Shown here piece after piece: positions 21,998 through 29,794 of a stretch of 51,515 nucleotides of DNA. This stretch comes from a virus. The notes beneath the pieces are model-generated. The model saw only the letters and a list, made by a program, of their open reading frames with translations, was not told the DNA's origin and ran no database searches. The position numbers were made by a program, and so were the translations under genes. Location of the stretch: positions 1-51,515 of IMG/VR virus record IMGVR_UViG_3300045999_011051. One strand, 5' to 3'. The first letter of the stretch is position 1, and the number at the start of each line of letters is the position of its first letter.

Positions 21998-22326
21998 TGG
22001 CGGCGGCTCAGCATCGCCTGGGCCGCGAGGGTCGCCCGCACAGCGTCCGGCGGGTCGAGAAGGCTCTGATTCATCGGGCTGACCTGAACGGCCGTCGGCC
22101 CCTGCACCATTCGCGCCTCGACCGACTCAACAACCTGGCGGGCCACCCGTTGCCGGACGAGCACGTGCTCGACGCGCATCCACGCCAACAGACCCGCGAG
22201 GCGCCGCCGATCGATGAGCGCCCACCCGGACCTGGCCCTGCATCGAGGACACGAGGAGAAGTAGTAGGGAATCCCGCGGAGTCCACAACGATCGCACCGC
22301 AGGATCGGCAGCAACCCGATCCACAT
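21991..22326 (-). CDS. Zinc-ribbon hypothetical protein
   Basis: A 111-residue protein starting MWIGLLPILRCDRCG. CDRC and SCPRC are spaced as a zinc ribbon; the rest is a long amphipathic helix (LAGLLAWMRVEHVLVRQRVA). It follows the XRE/DUF5753-like gene by two bases, so it is probably cotranscribed. Function unknown. Confidence 0.55.
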   Translation of the reverse strand: MWIGLLPILRCDRCGLRGIPYYFSSCPRCRARSGWALIDRRRLAGLLAWMRVEHVLVRQRVARQVVESVEARMVQGPTAVQVSPMNQSLLDPPDAVRATLAAQAMLSRRHY

Positions 22327-22328
22327 TC

Positions 22329-23138
22329 CTACGCCACCTCCGCGATCGGCCGGGCGGCGTCGAAGAGCTCGTCGAACCGCTTCCGGTAGATCGCCACCGA
22401 CTCCTCGTCGGTCAACCGCACCTCGTCGTTCTCCAGCTCGATCGTCACCAGCTGCTCGTCCCCGACATACACGTTGAAGCTCGAGTACGACCCCATCACC
22501 GCCGAGTCGTCCTCAAGCACCCGCACCTGCACCGACGGCAGCCGGTCGAGCTCCACCAGCTTCGCCGCCTGCGCGGACATCGAGACCTCCGGACCCGGAG
22601 GCCACGACAGAGCCCGCCGCGTCACCACGAACCGGAACTCCCGGCCCGCGCCGTAGAGCAGCTCCTGACGTCGCATCCGCGCAGCGACCGCAGCAGCCAG
22701 GTCCTGGTCCAGGTCGAAGCGGGCCAGCAGCGCCCGCGCGTACTCCGTGGTCTGCGCGAGGCCCGGCACATAGGCCTGCTCGTAGGAGCAGACCAGCGTC
22801 GCCGCCTGCTCCCGTGCGGCCGCGACGTCCTGCAGGTGCGGCACGCCGGCCTCGGACAGCGCGTCCGACCACTTCACCGTCTCGGCGTGCGCGGCCTGCA
22901 GCAGTGCCCGGACTCGATCGCTGGTCGCGTCGTCCGCCCTGGTGTGGGTCAGCCACGCCTCGGTGAGCGCCTTGTCCGGTAGCGAAGTGCCGGACTGGAT
23001 GCGGGAGAGCCGGGCGTGGTTGGACAGCTCCAGACGGCGTGCGAGCTCGCGGACAGTGAGCCCGGACAGCGCGCGCAGCTGCCCGAGCTCCGCGGCGAGC
23101 TGGCGGCGCAGTCTGGACGGCGGAGCGCTAGGAGACAC
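22329..23138 (-). CDS. XRE regulator with DUF5753-like domain
   Basis: A 269-residue regulator. Residues about 10-65 form an HTH (LTVRELARRLELSNHARLSR); the C-terminal 180 residues carry DUF5753 signatures such as YVPGLAQTTEYARALL, RMRRQELL and an RVLEDDSAVMGSYSSFNVY region. This family is abundant in actinomycetes and usually sits beside a small partner. Its stop lies two bases before the zinc-ribbon gene and its start overlaps the DUF6879-like stop. It may control the divergent transfer operon. Confidence 0.85.
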   Translation of the reverse strand: MSPSAPPSRLRRQLAAELGQLRALSGLTVRELARRLELSNHARLSRIQSGTSLPDKALTEAWLTHTRADDATSDRVRALLQAAHAETVKWSDALSEAGVPHLQDVAAAREQAATLVCSYEQAYVPGLAQTTEYARALLARFDLDQDLAAAVAARMRRQELLYGAGREFRFVVTRRALSWPPGPEVSMSAQAAKLVELDRLPSVQVRVLEDDSAVMGSYSSFNVYVGDEQLVTIELENDEVRLTDEESVAIYRKRFDELFDAARPIAEVA

Positions 23139-23709
23139 CGGGCACCTCGGCGCGCCGCCGCGCGAGGTAGTCGTTCAGGCCGATGGCGTACTCCCGGAGC
23201 TGGTCGGCGGCGTGGTAGAGCGCGGTGAGCTCGCCGGGATCCTGCCGGAGCTCGAACTCCACGGGCTCACCGCTGTAGCTGTAGTGCATGACGATCGCGA
23301 ACCGGTCGGCCTCGTCCTGCCCGTCGAACGCCCAGAAGTCCGGGAGCAGCGCGACCTGCTCGGGCAGGTCGGTGATGATGCTGATCTGCTCCCCCGCCGG
23401 GCCGGACTCGCCGTAGGCGAGCAGCTCCCAGCGGGTGTACTCGGTGAGGGGTTCGGTGACGTACCGGATCCGCTCCCACCGCTTCCCGGCCAGGGTCGTC
23501 GCAGCGATGCGCGCCAGCCACGGGTCGGTGGCCACCGACCGGACGGGGCGGGCGGTGCCGTCGCGGAACGCCCGCCAGGACGGTTCGTCGTAGTCGACCT
23601 GGTAGTGCTGCAGCCCCTCCCAGCGGAACACCGCGGAGGAGGTCTTCGACTGCGCGAACAAGTCGAAGTAGGAGTCGAACAGCTCGTAGTCGAGGCCGAG
23701 GCTGGTCAC
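23128..23709 (-). CDS. DUF6879-like protein
   Basis: A 193-residue protein from a GTG. It has an FDLFAQSKTSSAVFRWEG opening, then a WLARIAATTLAGKRWERIR segment, a YTRWELLAYGES strand and a FWAFDGQDEADRFAIVMHYS region, all signatures I associate with DUF6879 partners of DUF5753 regulators. No catalytic motif known. Overlaps of 11 bases with the regulator and four with the upstream small gene support one operon. Confidence 0.75.
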   Translation of the reverse strand: MTSLGLDYELFDSYFDLFAQSKTSSAVFRWEGLQHYQVDYDEPSWRAFRDGTARPVRSVATDPWLARIAATTLAGKRWERIRYVTEPLTEYTRWELLAYGESGPAGEQISIITDLPEQVALLPDFWAFDGQDEADRFAIVMHYSYSGEPVEFELRQDPGELTALYHAADQLREYAIGLNDYLARRRAEVPGVS

Positions 23710-23969
23710 GCCGGCTCCGGTGCACGCTCCCGACGCATGGCGAGGATCCGGTCCAGTGCGTCGTCGGTCAGGTGCGTGGCGAGGAGCCGCTCGAACACGT
23801 CGGTGTCCATCTCGATGCGGTGCTCCCCCGGCGGGGTCGCGGGCAGGTCGGGGCTGAGGCTGGCCGGGGGCGGGTCGTAGCCCTGTAGGCCGGTCTTCCC
23901 GCGTTCGGCGTCGATCGTGATGTCGGGGCATGGGCCGCCCGAGCAGCTGCCTGCGGTGAGTCGGTGCAT
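23706..23969 (-). CDS. Small partner protein of the DUF5753/DUF6879 cassette
   Basis: An 87-residue protein starting MHRLTAGSCSGGPCPDI. A short Cys motif (SCSGGPCP) at the N-terminus and an acidic C-terminal helix (FERLLATHLTDDALDRIL). It is first in the leftward regulatory operon and lies across the GGTGCR repeat array from the transfer operon. It may act as a small co-regulator; inference from position. Confidence 0.6.
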   Translation of the reverse strand: MHRLTAGSCSGGPCPDITIDAERGKTGLQGYDPPPASLSPDLPATPPGEHRIEMDTDVFERLLATHLTDDALDRILAMRRERAPEPA

Positions 23970-24122
23970 CGGTGGGGCCTCCGGCGTCCTGGTGCGTGGT
24001 GGTGCGATCCATGGTCCGGCCCTCCGCGTCGTCCGGCAACGGTGCACGCCGGTGCAATCCGTATCGCTTTGGTGCATAGTGGTGCAGGCCCAGCATGGCA
24101 CATCGCGACGACGGAGGCTTCC
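23963..24122. promoter_or_regulatory. Phased GGTGCR repeat array (operator candidate)
   Basis: Decamers beginning GGTGCA or GGTGCG start at 23991, 24001, 24041, 24051, 24071 and 24081, all at multiples of 10 bp, so on one face of the helix and in three tandem pairs; another GGTGCA is at 23963. The region separates the leftward regulatory triad from the rightward transfer operon and ends in a GGAGG element for the first transfer gene. A cooperative repressor site is the natural reading. Confidence 0.65.
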
Positions 24123-24368
24123 GTGCACGCAACTCCCACACCCGCCGCCGCCCCGGCGACATCCCGTTGCTTGAGCTGCGGCGGTGAAGGCGCCGTCCGC
24201 GTCGTCGCCCCGGACGGGGGGCACGACCTGTGCGTGCTCCACGCCATGGCGCTTCTGCAGCAGGCCGAGCACGGCGTGCACGTCGCGGTCGTCATCGACG
24301 CGGACATCGCCTGCCCGTGGTGCGGCGCCGGGTCCGGGCACTTCCCCGGCTGCCGGGGTGGCCGGTGA
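24123..24368 (+). CDS. Small zinc-binding protein, first gene of transfer operon
   Basis: An 81-residue protein from a GTG with GGAGG six bases upstream. CLSCGGEG and CPWCGAGSGHFPGC are two Cys motifs likely to bind zinc. Small proteins like this start AICE or conjugative-plasmid transfer operons. The stop overlaps the next GTG by four bases. Confidence 0.65.
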   Translation: MHATPTPAAAPATSRCLSCGGEGAVRVVAPDGGHDLCVLHAMALLQQAEHGVHVAVVIDADIACPWCGAGSGHFPGCRGGR

Positions 24369-24553
24369 GCGCCCGGGGCGAGCGCGGAGCGTCGATGCTC
24401 CTGGTCGCGCTCGGGAACCTGCTGATCATCGCGTCGGTCCTGACGGAGCGGCCAGTGTCCACGGTGCTCGCCGTCGCGGCGCTGCTGCTCATCGTGCCGC
24501 AGGCCGTCCGCGGTCTCCGGGCGTGGCGCCGGACCCGACAGGAGATCCAGTGA
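24365..24553 (+). CDS. Small membrane protein
   Basis: A 62-residue protein from a GTG: a basic start, then two close hydrophobic stretches (LLVALGNLLIIASVL and VLAVAALLLIVPQAV) and a basic end (RAWRRTRQE). Probably an inner-membrane hairpin. Four-base overlaps with both neighbours. Resembles small Spd-like membrane proteins of actinomycete mobile elements in position, not clearly in sequence. Confidence 0.6.
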   Translation: MSARGERGASMLLVALGNLLIIASVLTERPVSTVLAVAALLLIVPQAVRGLRAWRRTRQEIQ

Positions 24554-25239
24554 AGCTTTGGCGCTGGCTGCAGCCGCACCTGACCGTCCCGCTCGTCGTC
24601 CTCATCGTCGGCTTCACCTTCTCCGCCGCCGCGAACATCGCCTGGTCCTGGGACGGCGGCCCCATCCGCGTCCTCGGCGGACTCCTCGCGTCCCTCGCCC
24701 TACCCGGCGCCATCCACATGTGGCCCCGCATCCCCGTCCACGGCACCTGGCACTGGCGGAACCGCGAGTGGCCGCTTCGGCGCGTCGTCCGCGCCGTCGT
24801 CATGACCCTCATCGCCAGCCTCGCCGCGGTCACCACGTTCGCGCACGCCTCCGCGCTGCTCATCGCCCACGGCGAGAACCCGGCCCTGGCGATGGCCTAC
24901 CCCGTCATCACCGAACTCGTCGTCGTCATGGGCGCCCTCGCTCACCAGGCAGGCGACACCCCCGCCCGGCACCGGGCGAAGCGTCCCGCCAGCGCGCATG
25001 ACGCAGGTCGCGCGCTGGCGGAGACACCCCCGAAGCGGACCCCGCGGGAACCGCTGCACGCCGTCGCTCCGGTCTCGACCGCCGCGCGGGCCCGGGAGTG
25101 GATCCGGACCGCGCTCGACGCCGGCCGCGACATCACTGGCGCCGACGTGGACTCCGCGCTCGGCCTGACCGGCAAGCAGCGGTGCGGCGCCCGCGAGCTC
25201 GGCAAGGTCCTCGCCCAGCGTGAGGCGGTGTCGGCGTGA
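24550..25239 (+). CDS. DUF2637/SpdB-like membrane protein
   Basis: A 229-residue protein from a GTG. About four membrane helices in residues 1-135 (VPLVVLIVGFTFSAAANIAW; VLGGLLASLALPGAI; VVMTLIASLAAVTTFAHAS; YPVITELVVVMGALA), then a cytoplasmic tail ending in an HTH-like ITGADVDSALGLTGKQRCG. DUF2637 proteins sit beside TraB/FtsK-like translocases in AICEs and Streptomyces plasmids and are linked to intramycelial spread. The same neighbourhood occurs here. Confidence 0.75.
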   Translation: MKLWRWLQPHLTVPLVVLIVGFTFSAAANIAWSWDGGPIRVLGGLLASLALPGAIHMWPRIPVHGTWHWRNREWPLRRVVRAVVMTLIASLAAVTTFAHASALLIAHGENPALAMAYPVITELVVVMGALAHQAGDTPARHRAKRPASAHDAGRALAETPPKRTPREPLHAVAPVSTAARAREWIRTALDAGRDITGADVDSALGLTGKQRCGARELGKVLAQREAVSA

Positions 25240-26009
25240 CCGCGGCGGAGACGACCCGGGCGCTGCGCCGGACTGGGGCCGCGATGCGGAAGGCAGCCGA
25301 TTCGGCGCGGCACTCGCTGACCGAGATCTCGTGCAAGCAGTGCCCGCCCGGGACGTGGGTGCGGCGCATGGACCTGGAGAACCACCGGTCCAACTACCAC
25401 CGGGCCGGCGGCTACATGTTCGAGCGCCGGAAGAAGGCCGCCGCCGACGCGAAGGCGGCCGAGCAGACCGCTGAGAAGGCCCGCCGGGACGCGGAGAAGG
25501 CCGAACGGCAGGCCGCAGCGCGCGCCGCCCGCCCCACCAACACCAGCAAGAAGGAGAACACGATGGCAGGCGACAAGAAGGACTGGTGGGCGCCGACGAA
25601 CAGCACCGGCGCGGCCCCGGCCGCGGCCGCGCGCAACGGCAACGGGCAGGCGCAGCGGTCCGCGCCGGCTGCGATGTCGGCGACCGAGGGCGTGGCGCAG
25701 CTGATCTGGACGTGGGCCCGTCAGGTGCCGCCGTCGATCCCGGCGTCGCGCGCGGATGCGCAGGCATCGGCGGAGATGTGGCGGCAGGCCGCGGACGCCG
25801 TCCGGGCGCGGGCCCGCGCCGAAGGTGAGGCGAACCGGATCCCGCCGGACCTGTTGGAGCCCTACCTGCAGGTCGCGCAGCTGCTGTCCCAGCTCGGGGA
25901 CCTGCACATGGAGGTCGTGAAGCGGATGGTGCAGCGGTACGGGCAGGTTGCGGAGACCCTGGCGGATCCGCGCACGCCGTCGGCGGAGTTCCTCAAGGGC
26001 GGCGTGTGA
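25236..26009 (+). CDS. Transfer-operon accessory protein with internal start
   Basis: A 257-residue protein from a GTG. A CKQC motif with two His residues (about 33-52) may be a zinc finger, followed by a charged coil (AEKARRDAEKAERQAAARAA) and a C-terminal helical half (ASAEMWRQAADAVRARARAE). A strong AAGGAG lies before an internal ATG at 25563 (MAGDKKDWWAP), which would give a 148-residue product of the C-terminal half. Its stop overlaps the translocase start. Similar proteins precede FtsK-like genes in AICEs. Confidence 0.65.
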   Translation: MTAAETTRALRRTGAAMRKAADSARHSLTEISCKQCPPGTWVRRMDLENHRSNYHRAGGYMFERRKKAAADAKAAEQTAEKARRDAEKAERQAAARAARPTNTSKKENTMAGDKKDWWAPTNSTGAAPAAAARNGNGQAQRSAPAAMSATEGVAQLIWTWARQVPPSIPASRADAQASAEMWRQAADAVRARARAEGEANRIPPDLLEPYLQVAQLLSQLGDLHMEVVKRMVQRYGQVAETLADPRTPSAEFLKGGV

Positions 26010-28192
26010 TGGCCCGGCGGGGAGGCCGCCGGAGTAAGGCGAACCGTGACATCGACGGCGTCATCATCGTCGTGGTCGTCGTGCTGCTCGGCGTCGCGCT
26101 CTGGCAGCGCCTGTCCTGGTGGCTCGTTGTGTTCGCCGCCGCCCCCGTCATCTGCTGGCTCCTCGCGATCCAGTGGGGCTGGCTCCGCCGCCACCGCCGG
26201 AAGCTCGCCCCCACCACCGCCGGGATCGCCGTCGCCGTCGCCGCCTACTCCTCCAAGGCCATCGCCGAGGTCGGCGGCCACGGCGGCTGGGTCCTCGGCG
26301 TCTACGCCGCCCTCACCGCCGCGATCGCCTGGGGCATCCGCGTCGACGAGTCCCGCGACCACCGCCGCTACTTCACCGTCGCCCTCATCGCCGGGCTCGC
26401 CTGGACGGCGGCAGTGCACCTCACCGACTGGGCCCGGTGGCCCGACATGGCCGGCACTTGGACGGTGCTGGTCATCCTCGCGTCCGCGTTCTGGTGGACC
26501 GACCGGCGCGTCATCCACGAGGTCAAGGCCGAGGAACGCGTCCGGTCGTGGCCCGAGATCGTGCGCGGCACCGAGCTCGCCGGGACGGTGCGGGAGTACT
26601 TCACCGAGAAGCCCGAAGGCGGCTGGCGGATGCGCCTGACCTGGGCGCCGGGGCGCAACCTCGTCGACGCCGTCCGCAAGCACGACCGGCTCCTCGAGTC
26701 GGTGATGGACGCGCCCCGTCGCTCGGTGACGATCGAAGCCGACGGCGCCAACGCCGTCATCGCCGAGTGCTCCCCCGTCGGATCCCTCGGAGCGCTGGTG
26801 TGGGACGGGCAGGTCGCCACGTCCATCGCCGACACCGTCATGCAGGCCCGCTACGGCGACAACACCGTCGAGGCCTACCCGCGGTGGGTGCCCGGCATCG
26901 GTGGGAAGCACAAGCTCCGCGCCGGGAAGACCCGGTCGGGGAAGTCCGGCGGGATGAAGCACGACGCCGTCGTCTACGGCCCCGCCGAAGACGTTGTGCT
27001 GTGGCTCATCGACCTCAAGGGCGGCGCCTCCCTGCGGGCGCTCGCGCCGATGGCGGACTGGTTCGCCACCCGCACCGACGAGGCCGTCGCGATGCTCGAG
27101 GCCGCCGCCCGGCTCTGCGACGCCCGCGGCCACTACATGTCCGAGCAGGGCTGGGACCCGTGGCAGCCGTCCCGGCAGCACCCCGTCATCGTGATCATGG
27201 CCGACGAGGTCGCGAAGCTGTTGGGCTACATGGCGCCCCACGAGGTGCAGGGCCGGGCGCTGGCCGCGGCCACGATCATCGGACAGCAGGGCGCCGGCCT
27301 CGGGATCCTCATCGACCCGGCCACCCAGTTCGCGACCCTCGAAGCGCTGGGGAGCTCCCAGTTCCGGGAGCAGCTCGCGCTGACCGAGTGCTACCGGATG
27401 CGGTCGGAGGGCACCGCAGCGCACTTCCTGCCGAACGCCCCGTCCGGGGTGGAGCCGGCTCAGCTGCCCGCGTCGTCACCCGGGGCGCACTACGTGGACG
27501 TGGACGGAGAGTTCCGGCCGCAGGTCGCGCAGAAGCCGAACGTCACCCCGGAGCAGGTGCAGGCGGTGGTCGCCGAGTACTGGGACACCACCCCGGAGAT
27601 CGAGGCCGTGCACCACCCGGTGCTCGGTGAGGCGTGGGCGCGACGCGACCGGTGGGTGCCGCAGCCCGACGGGAAGGTCGCCCGCGTCGCGTTCGACGCC
27701 GCGGGCCCGGACGCCGCGGCGGATGTCGCGGACCGCGACGAGGAGGACGAGATGCCGCAGCAGCACGGTGCGACACCCCGCGACGAGGTTGCGACGGTGT
27801 CGCAGCGCGCGTCGCAGCCGGTGTCGCAGCCCGAGTACCGGCCAGCGTGGGCGGGTGTCGCGGACGACGGCCTGACCTACGCGGCGGTCGTCGCGGCCGA
27901 CGCGGTACTGCAGACTCCGGAGCAGCGGGCCGCGGAGAAGGCCCGGCTGGTGACGTGGCTGGCCGAGACCCGCCCGGCCGACCCGGCGCAGGCCCCGGAG
28001 ATCGTGTGGCGGCTGCTGACCGAGGCCCCGGACGGGGAACCCGTCTCCCCTGGCGACGCCCAGCGCGCGTCCGGGCTGTCGGAGTCGACCGTGCACCGGC
28101 TGTTGCGCCGCTGGGAGGACGAGGGCCGGGTCGAGCACGTCGGGCGGGGCGCCTACCGGCCGGTCGTCGCCGGGGCGGTGACAGGCCTGTGA
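26009..28192 (+). CDS. FtsK/SpoIIIE (TraB)-type DNA translocase
   Basis: A 727-residue motor. About five or six hydrophobic segments lie in residues 16-165, then a linker and the motor with Walker A AGKTRSGKS (304-312), WLIDLKGG and Walker B VIVIMADE (392-399). The C-terminal 60 residues are a winged helix (RASGLSESTVHRLLRRW), the position of the DNA-reading domain in FtsK and TraB. Streptomyces TraB moves double-stranded plasmid DNA between cells as a hexamer. With the DUF2637 and YdjM-like genes it suggests conjugative-type transfer rather than phage packaging. ATG 26009 preferred; GTG 26006 possible. Confidence 0.85.
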   Translation: MARRGGRRSKANRDIDGVIIVVVVVLLGVALWQRLSWWLVVFAAAPVICWLLAIQWGWLRRHRRKLAPTTAGIAVAVAAYSSKAIAEVGGHGGWVLGVYAALTAAIAWGIRVDESRDHRRYFTVALIAGLAWTAAVHLTDWARWPDMAGTWTVLVILASAFWWTDRRVIHEVKAEERVRSWPEIVRGTELAGTVREYFTEKPEGGWRMRLTWAPGRNLVDAVRKHDRLLESVMDAPRRSVTIEADGANAVIAECSPVGSLGALVWDGQVATSIADTVMQARYGDNTVEAYPRWVPGIGGKHKLRAGKTRSGKSGGMKHDAVVYGPAEDVVLWLIDLKGGASLRALAPMADWFATRTDEAVAMLEAAARLCDARGHYMSEQGWDPWQPSRQHPVIVIMADEVAKLLGYMAPHEVQGRALAAATIIGQQGAGLGILIDPATQFATLEALGSSQFREQLALTECYRMRSEGTAAHFLPNAPSGVEPAQLPASSPGAHYVDVDGEFRPQVAQKPNVTPEQVQAVVAEYWDTTPEIEAVHHPVLGEAWARRDRWVPQPDGKVARVAFDAAGPDAAADVADRDEEDEMPQQHGATPRDEVATVSQRASQPVSQPEYRPAWAGVADDGLTYAAVVAADAVLQTPEQRAAEKARLVTWLAETRPADPAQAPEIVWRLLTEAPDGEPVSPGDAQRASGLSESTVHRLLRRWEDEGRVEHVGRGAYRPVVAGAVTGL

Positions 28193-28305
28193 CAGGACCG
28201 GGGCAGGACCCGGCCGCGGGGATGGATCTTCACAGGTCCGACAGGGGTTCCGGGTGTAGGTGGGAGCCCGGTGACCGGATGGTGACAGGACTCGGACAGG
28301 ACCGG
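28178..28305 (+). repeat. GACAGGACC repeat cluster after the translocase gene (clt-like candidate)
   Basis: GACAGG words start at 28180, 28191, 28240, 28284 and 28295, the best forms being GACAGGACC (28191 and 28295), with related GGCAGGACC at 28202. Two pairs are spaced 11 bp, one helical turn. They cover the end of the FtsK/TraB-like gene and the 117-bp gap after it. In Streptomyces plasmids the TraB recognition locus clt is a set of short direct repeats close to traB; the sequence differs here. Confidence 0.55.
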
Positions 28306-28309
28306 TCCG

Positions 28310-28864
28310 GTGCTCGGCCGTAGCCACGGCCTGGCCGGCGCCGCGGCCGGGCTCACGGTCGGGCTGGCCGCCCCGAGCGTCATGGTCGGGTTGGGCTGCG
28401 GTGTGGTCGGCTACCTCGCCGCCTATGTGCCGGACCTCGACCACCCGCGGGCGCGGGCGGTGCGGGTCCTCGGCCCTCTCGGCTGGCTGGCCTGCCGGAT
28501 GCTGCGAGGTCTGTCGACCGCGCTGGGGCTGCCGGCGCACCGGGGGCTGTCCCACACCGTGGCGTGCGCGCTGGGGGTCGGGGCGCTGGCCGGTGCGACG
28601 GCCGGGCTGTGGCTCGCCGTTGTCGCGGCGGTCGCGGTCGGTGTCGCAGCGGCCGCCGGGGTTGTCGCGGCGCTGCTCGGTGACTGGTTGACGGTGCAGT
28701 CGTTGCCGCTGCTGTGGTGGCCGCTGTCGCGGACCGGGTGGTGCCCGCCGCGGGGGATGCGGATGCGCACCGGTGGTGTCGCAGAGAAGTGGATCGTGGT
28801 CCCGACGCTCGTCGCGCTCGTCATAGCGCTGGGTGTCGCGCAGATGAGGAGTGGTGTCACATGA
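28310..28864 (+). CDS. YdjM-like membrane protein (DUF457, metal-dependent hydrolase family)
   Basis: A 184-residue membrane protein from a GTG. GRSHGLAGAAAGL, YVPDLDHPRA and PAHRGLSHT are the His/Asp motifs of the YdjM/DUF457 family, here among four or five hydrophobic helices. E. coli YdjM is an SOS-regulated inner-membrane protein of unknown activity; relatives occur in AICE transfer operons. The stop overlaps the next ATG by four bases. Confidence 0.8.
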   Translation: MLGRSHGLAGAAAGLTVGLAAPSVMVGLGCGVVGYLAAYVPDLDHPRARAVRVLGPLGWLACRMLRGLSTALGLPAHRGLSHTVACALGVGALAGATAGLWLAVVAAVAVGVAAAAGVVAALLGDWLTVQSLPLLWWPLSRTGWCPPRGMRMRTGGVAEKWIVVPTLVALVIALGVAQMRSGVT

Positions 28865-29109
28865 CCCTGTCGCACGAGGCCCCCGTCACCGCGCTGTCGG
28901 TGAACCAGGTGTCCGCCGAAGCCCTGCGGCGTGTCGCTGCAGCGCGGGAGGCAGCGCTTGTCGCCGGCCGCGAGGACCTGGCGGTGGAGTTGGCCGAGTT
29001 CGCTGAGGAGTTCGATCCGCAGAACTCGACCTGGGATCTGCAGGGTGCCGACTGGGCTCTGCCGTACGTGCTCGCCGCGCTTCTGGGTGTCACGGTGAGT
29101 GAGGTGTGA
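28861..29109 (+). CDS. Small hypothetical protein of transfer operon
   Basis: An 82-residue protein, start fixed by a 4-nt ATGA overlap. Helical (VSAEALRRVAAAREAALVAG), acidic in the middle (ELAEFAEEFDPQ), with a more hydrophobic end (WALPYVLAALLGVTV). No domain recognised. It precedes the M41-like peptidase gene with another 4-nt overlap. Confidence 0.6.
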   Translation: MTLSHEAPVTALSVNQVSAEALRRVAAAREAALVAGREDLAVELAEFAEEFDPQNSTWDLQGADWALPYVLAALLGVTVSEV

Positions 29110-29606
29110 CCGGCCCGGGGATCGACGTCCGGTCGAGGCGGTGGCTCGTCGCCGTCCACGAGGCCGGGCACGCCTGCGCCGCACGCTCCTTCGACTGGCG
29201 GGTCGCGTTCACTCGCGTCCACAGCGACGGCACCGGCCTGACCCGGGACGCGCCGCCGTGGCTCCGCGCCCAGCACCGCGCCGCACGCGAGGACATCCTC
29301 GTCAGCCTTGCCGGGCCCTTGGCCGACGAACGACTGCTGGCGGTGAAGCTGCCCCCCGACGGCCGCTACGACGATCTGCGGACAGCGGCGAAGGACCTGC
29401 TGCGTGCCGGGATCCCCGGTGGCTGCGAGTTCGACATGACGACCGCGCACCGCGACGCCGCCCGCCTGGGGGTTGCCCTGCCGGAGCTCATCGTGGAGGC
29501 CCGCCGCGTCGTCGTCGCGCGGTGGGCGGAGATCGAGCGGGTCGCCGCCGTGCTGCACGACCGCGGATCGCTCAACGGCCGTCAGATCGCGCAGGCGGCC
29601 CGGTGA
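29106..29606 (+). CDS. M41-like (FtsH peptidase-type) zinc metalloprotease domain protein
   Basis: A 166-residue protein from a GTG. VAVHEAGHACA is the HExxH metal site of FtsH-family M41 peptidases (His 18, Glu 19, His 22), followed by ILVSLAGPLADERLL matching the helix that carries the family's GxxAE-like element. There is no AAA+ ATPase or membrane anchor, so it is a stand-alone peptidase-like domain. Such proteins occur in actinomycete mobile elements; substrate unknown. Confidence 0.75.
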   Translation: MTGPGIDVRSRRWLVAVHEAGHACAARSFDWRVAFTRVHSDGTGLTRDAPPWLRAQHRAAREDILVSLAGPLADERLLAVKLPPDGRYDDLRTAAKDLLRAGIPGGCEFDMTTAHRDAARLGVALPELIVEARRVVVARWAEIERVAAVLHDRGSLNGRQIAQAAR

Positions 29607-29794
29607 TCGGACGCTGGTTCGGACGGCGCAGCCGCGACGACGGGTTCGGGCCGGTGTGCCCGGTGTGCGGCCGCTACGACTGGCCGGAGCAGCCGACTGT
29701 GGGGGTGCCGTGCGACTGCGGCGGGCACAGCAGCCGGTCGTGTCCGTGCGGGTTCACCGTGGAGATCCCGGAGCCGGGACCGGAGTGCGGGTGA
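29603..29794 (+). CDS. Small zinc-ribbon protein, last gene of transfer operon
   Basis: A 63-residue protein from a GTG (VIGRWFGRRSRDD). CPVCGRYDWPEQP, PCDCGG and SCPCG are three Cys motifs, enough for a zinc ribbon. Its 3' end overlaps the convergent lysis-region gene by 41 bases, so no separate terminator can lie between the operons. Confidence 0.6.
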   Translation: MIGRWFGRRSRDDGFGPVCPVCGRYDWPEQPTVGVPCDCGGHSSRSCPCGFTVEIPEPGPECG

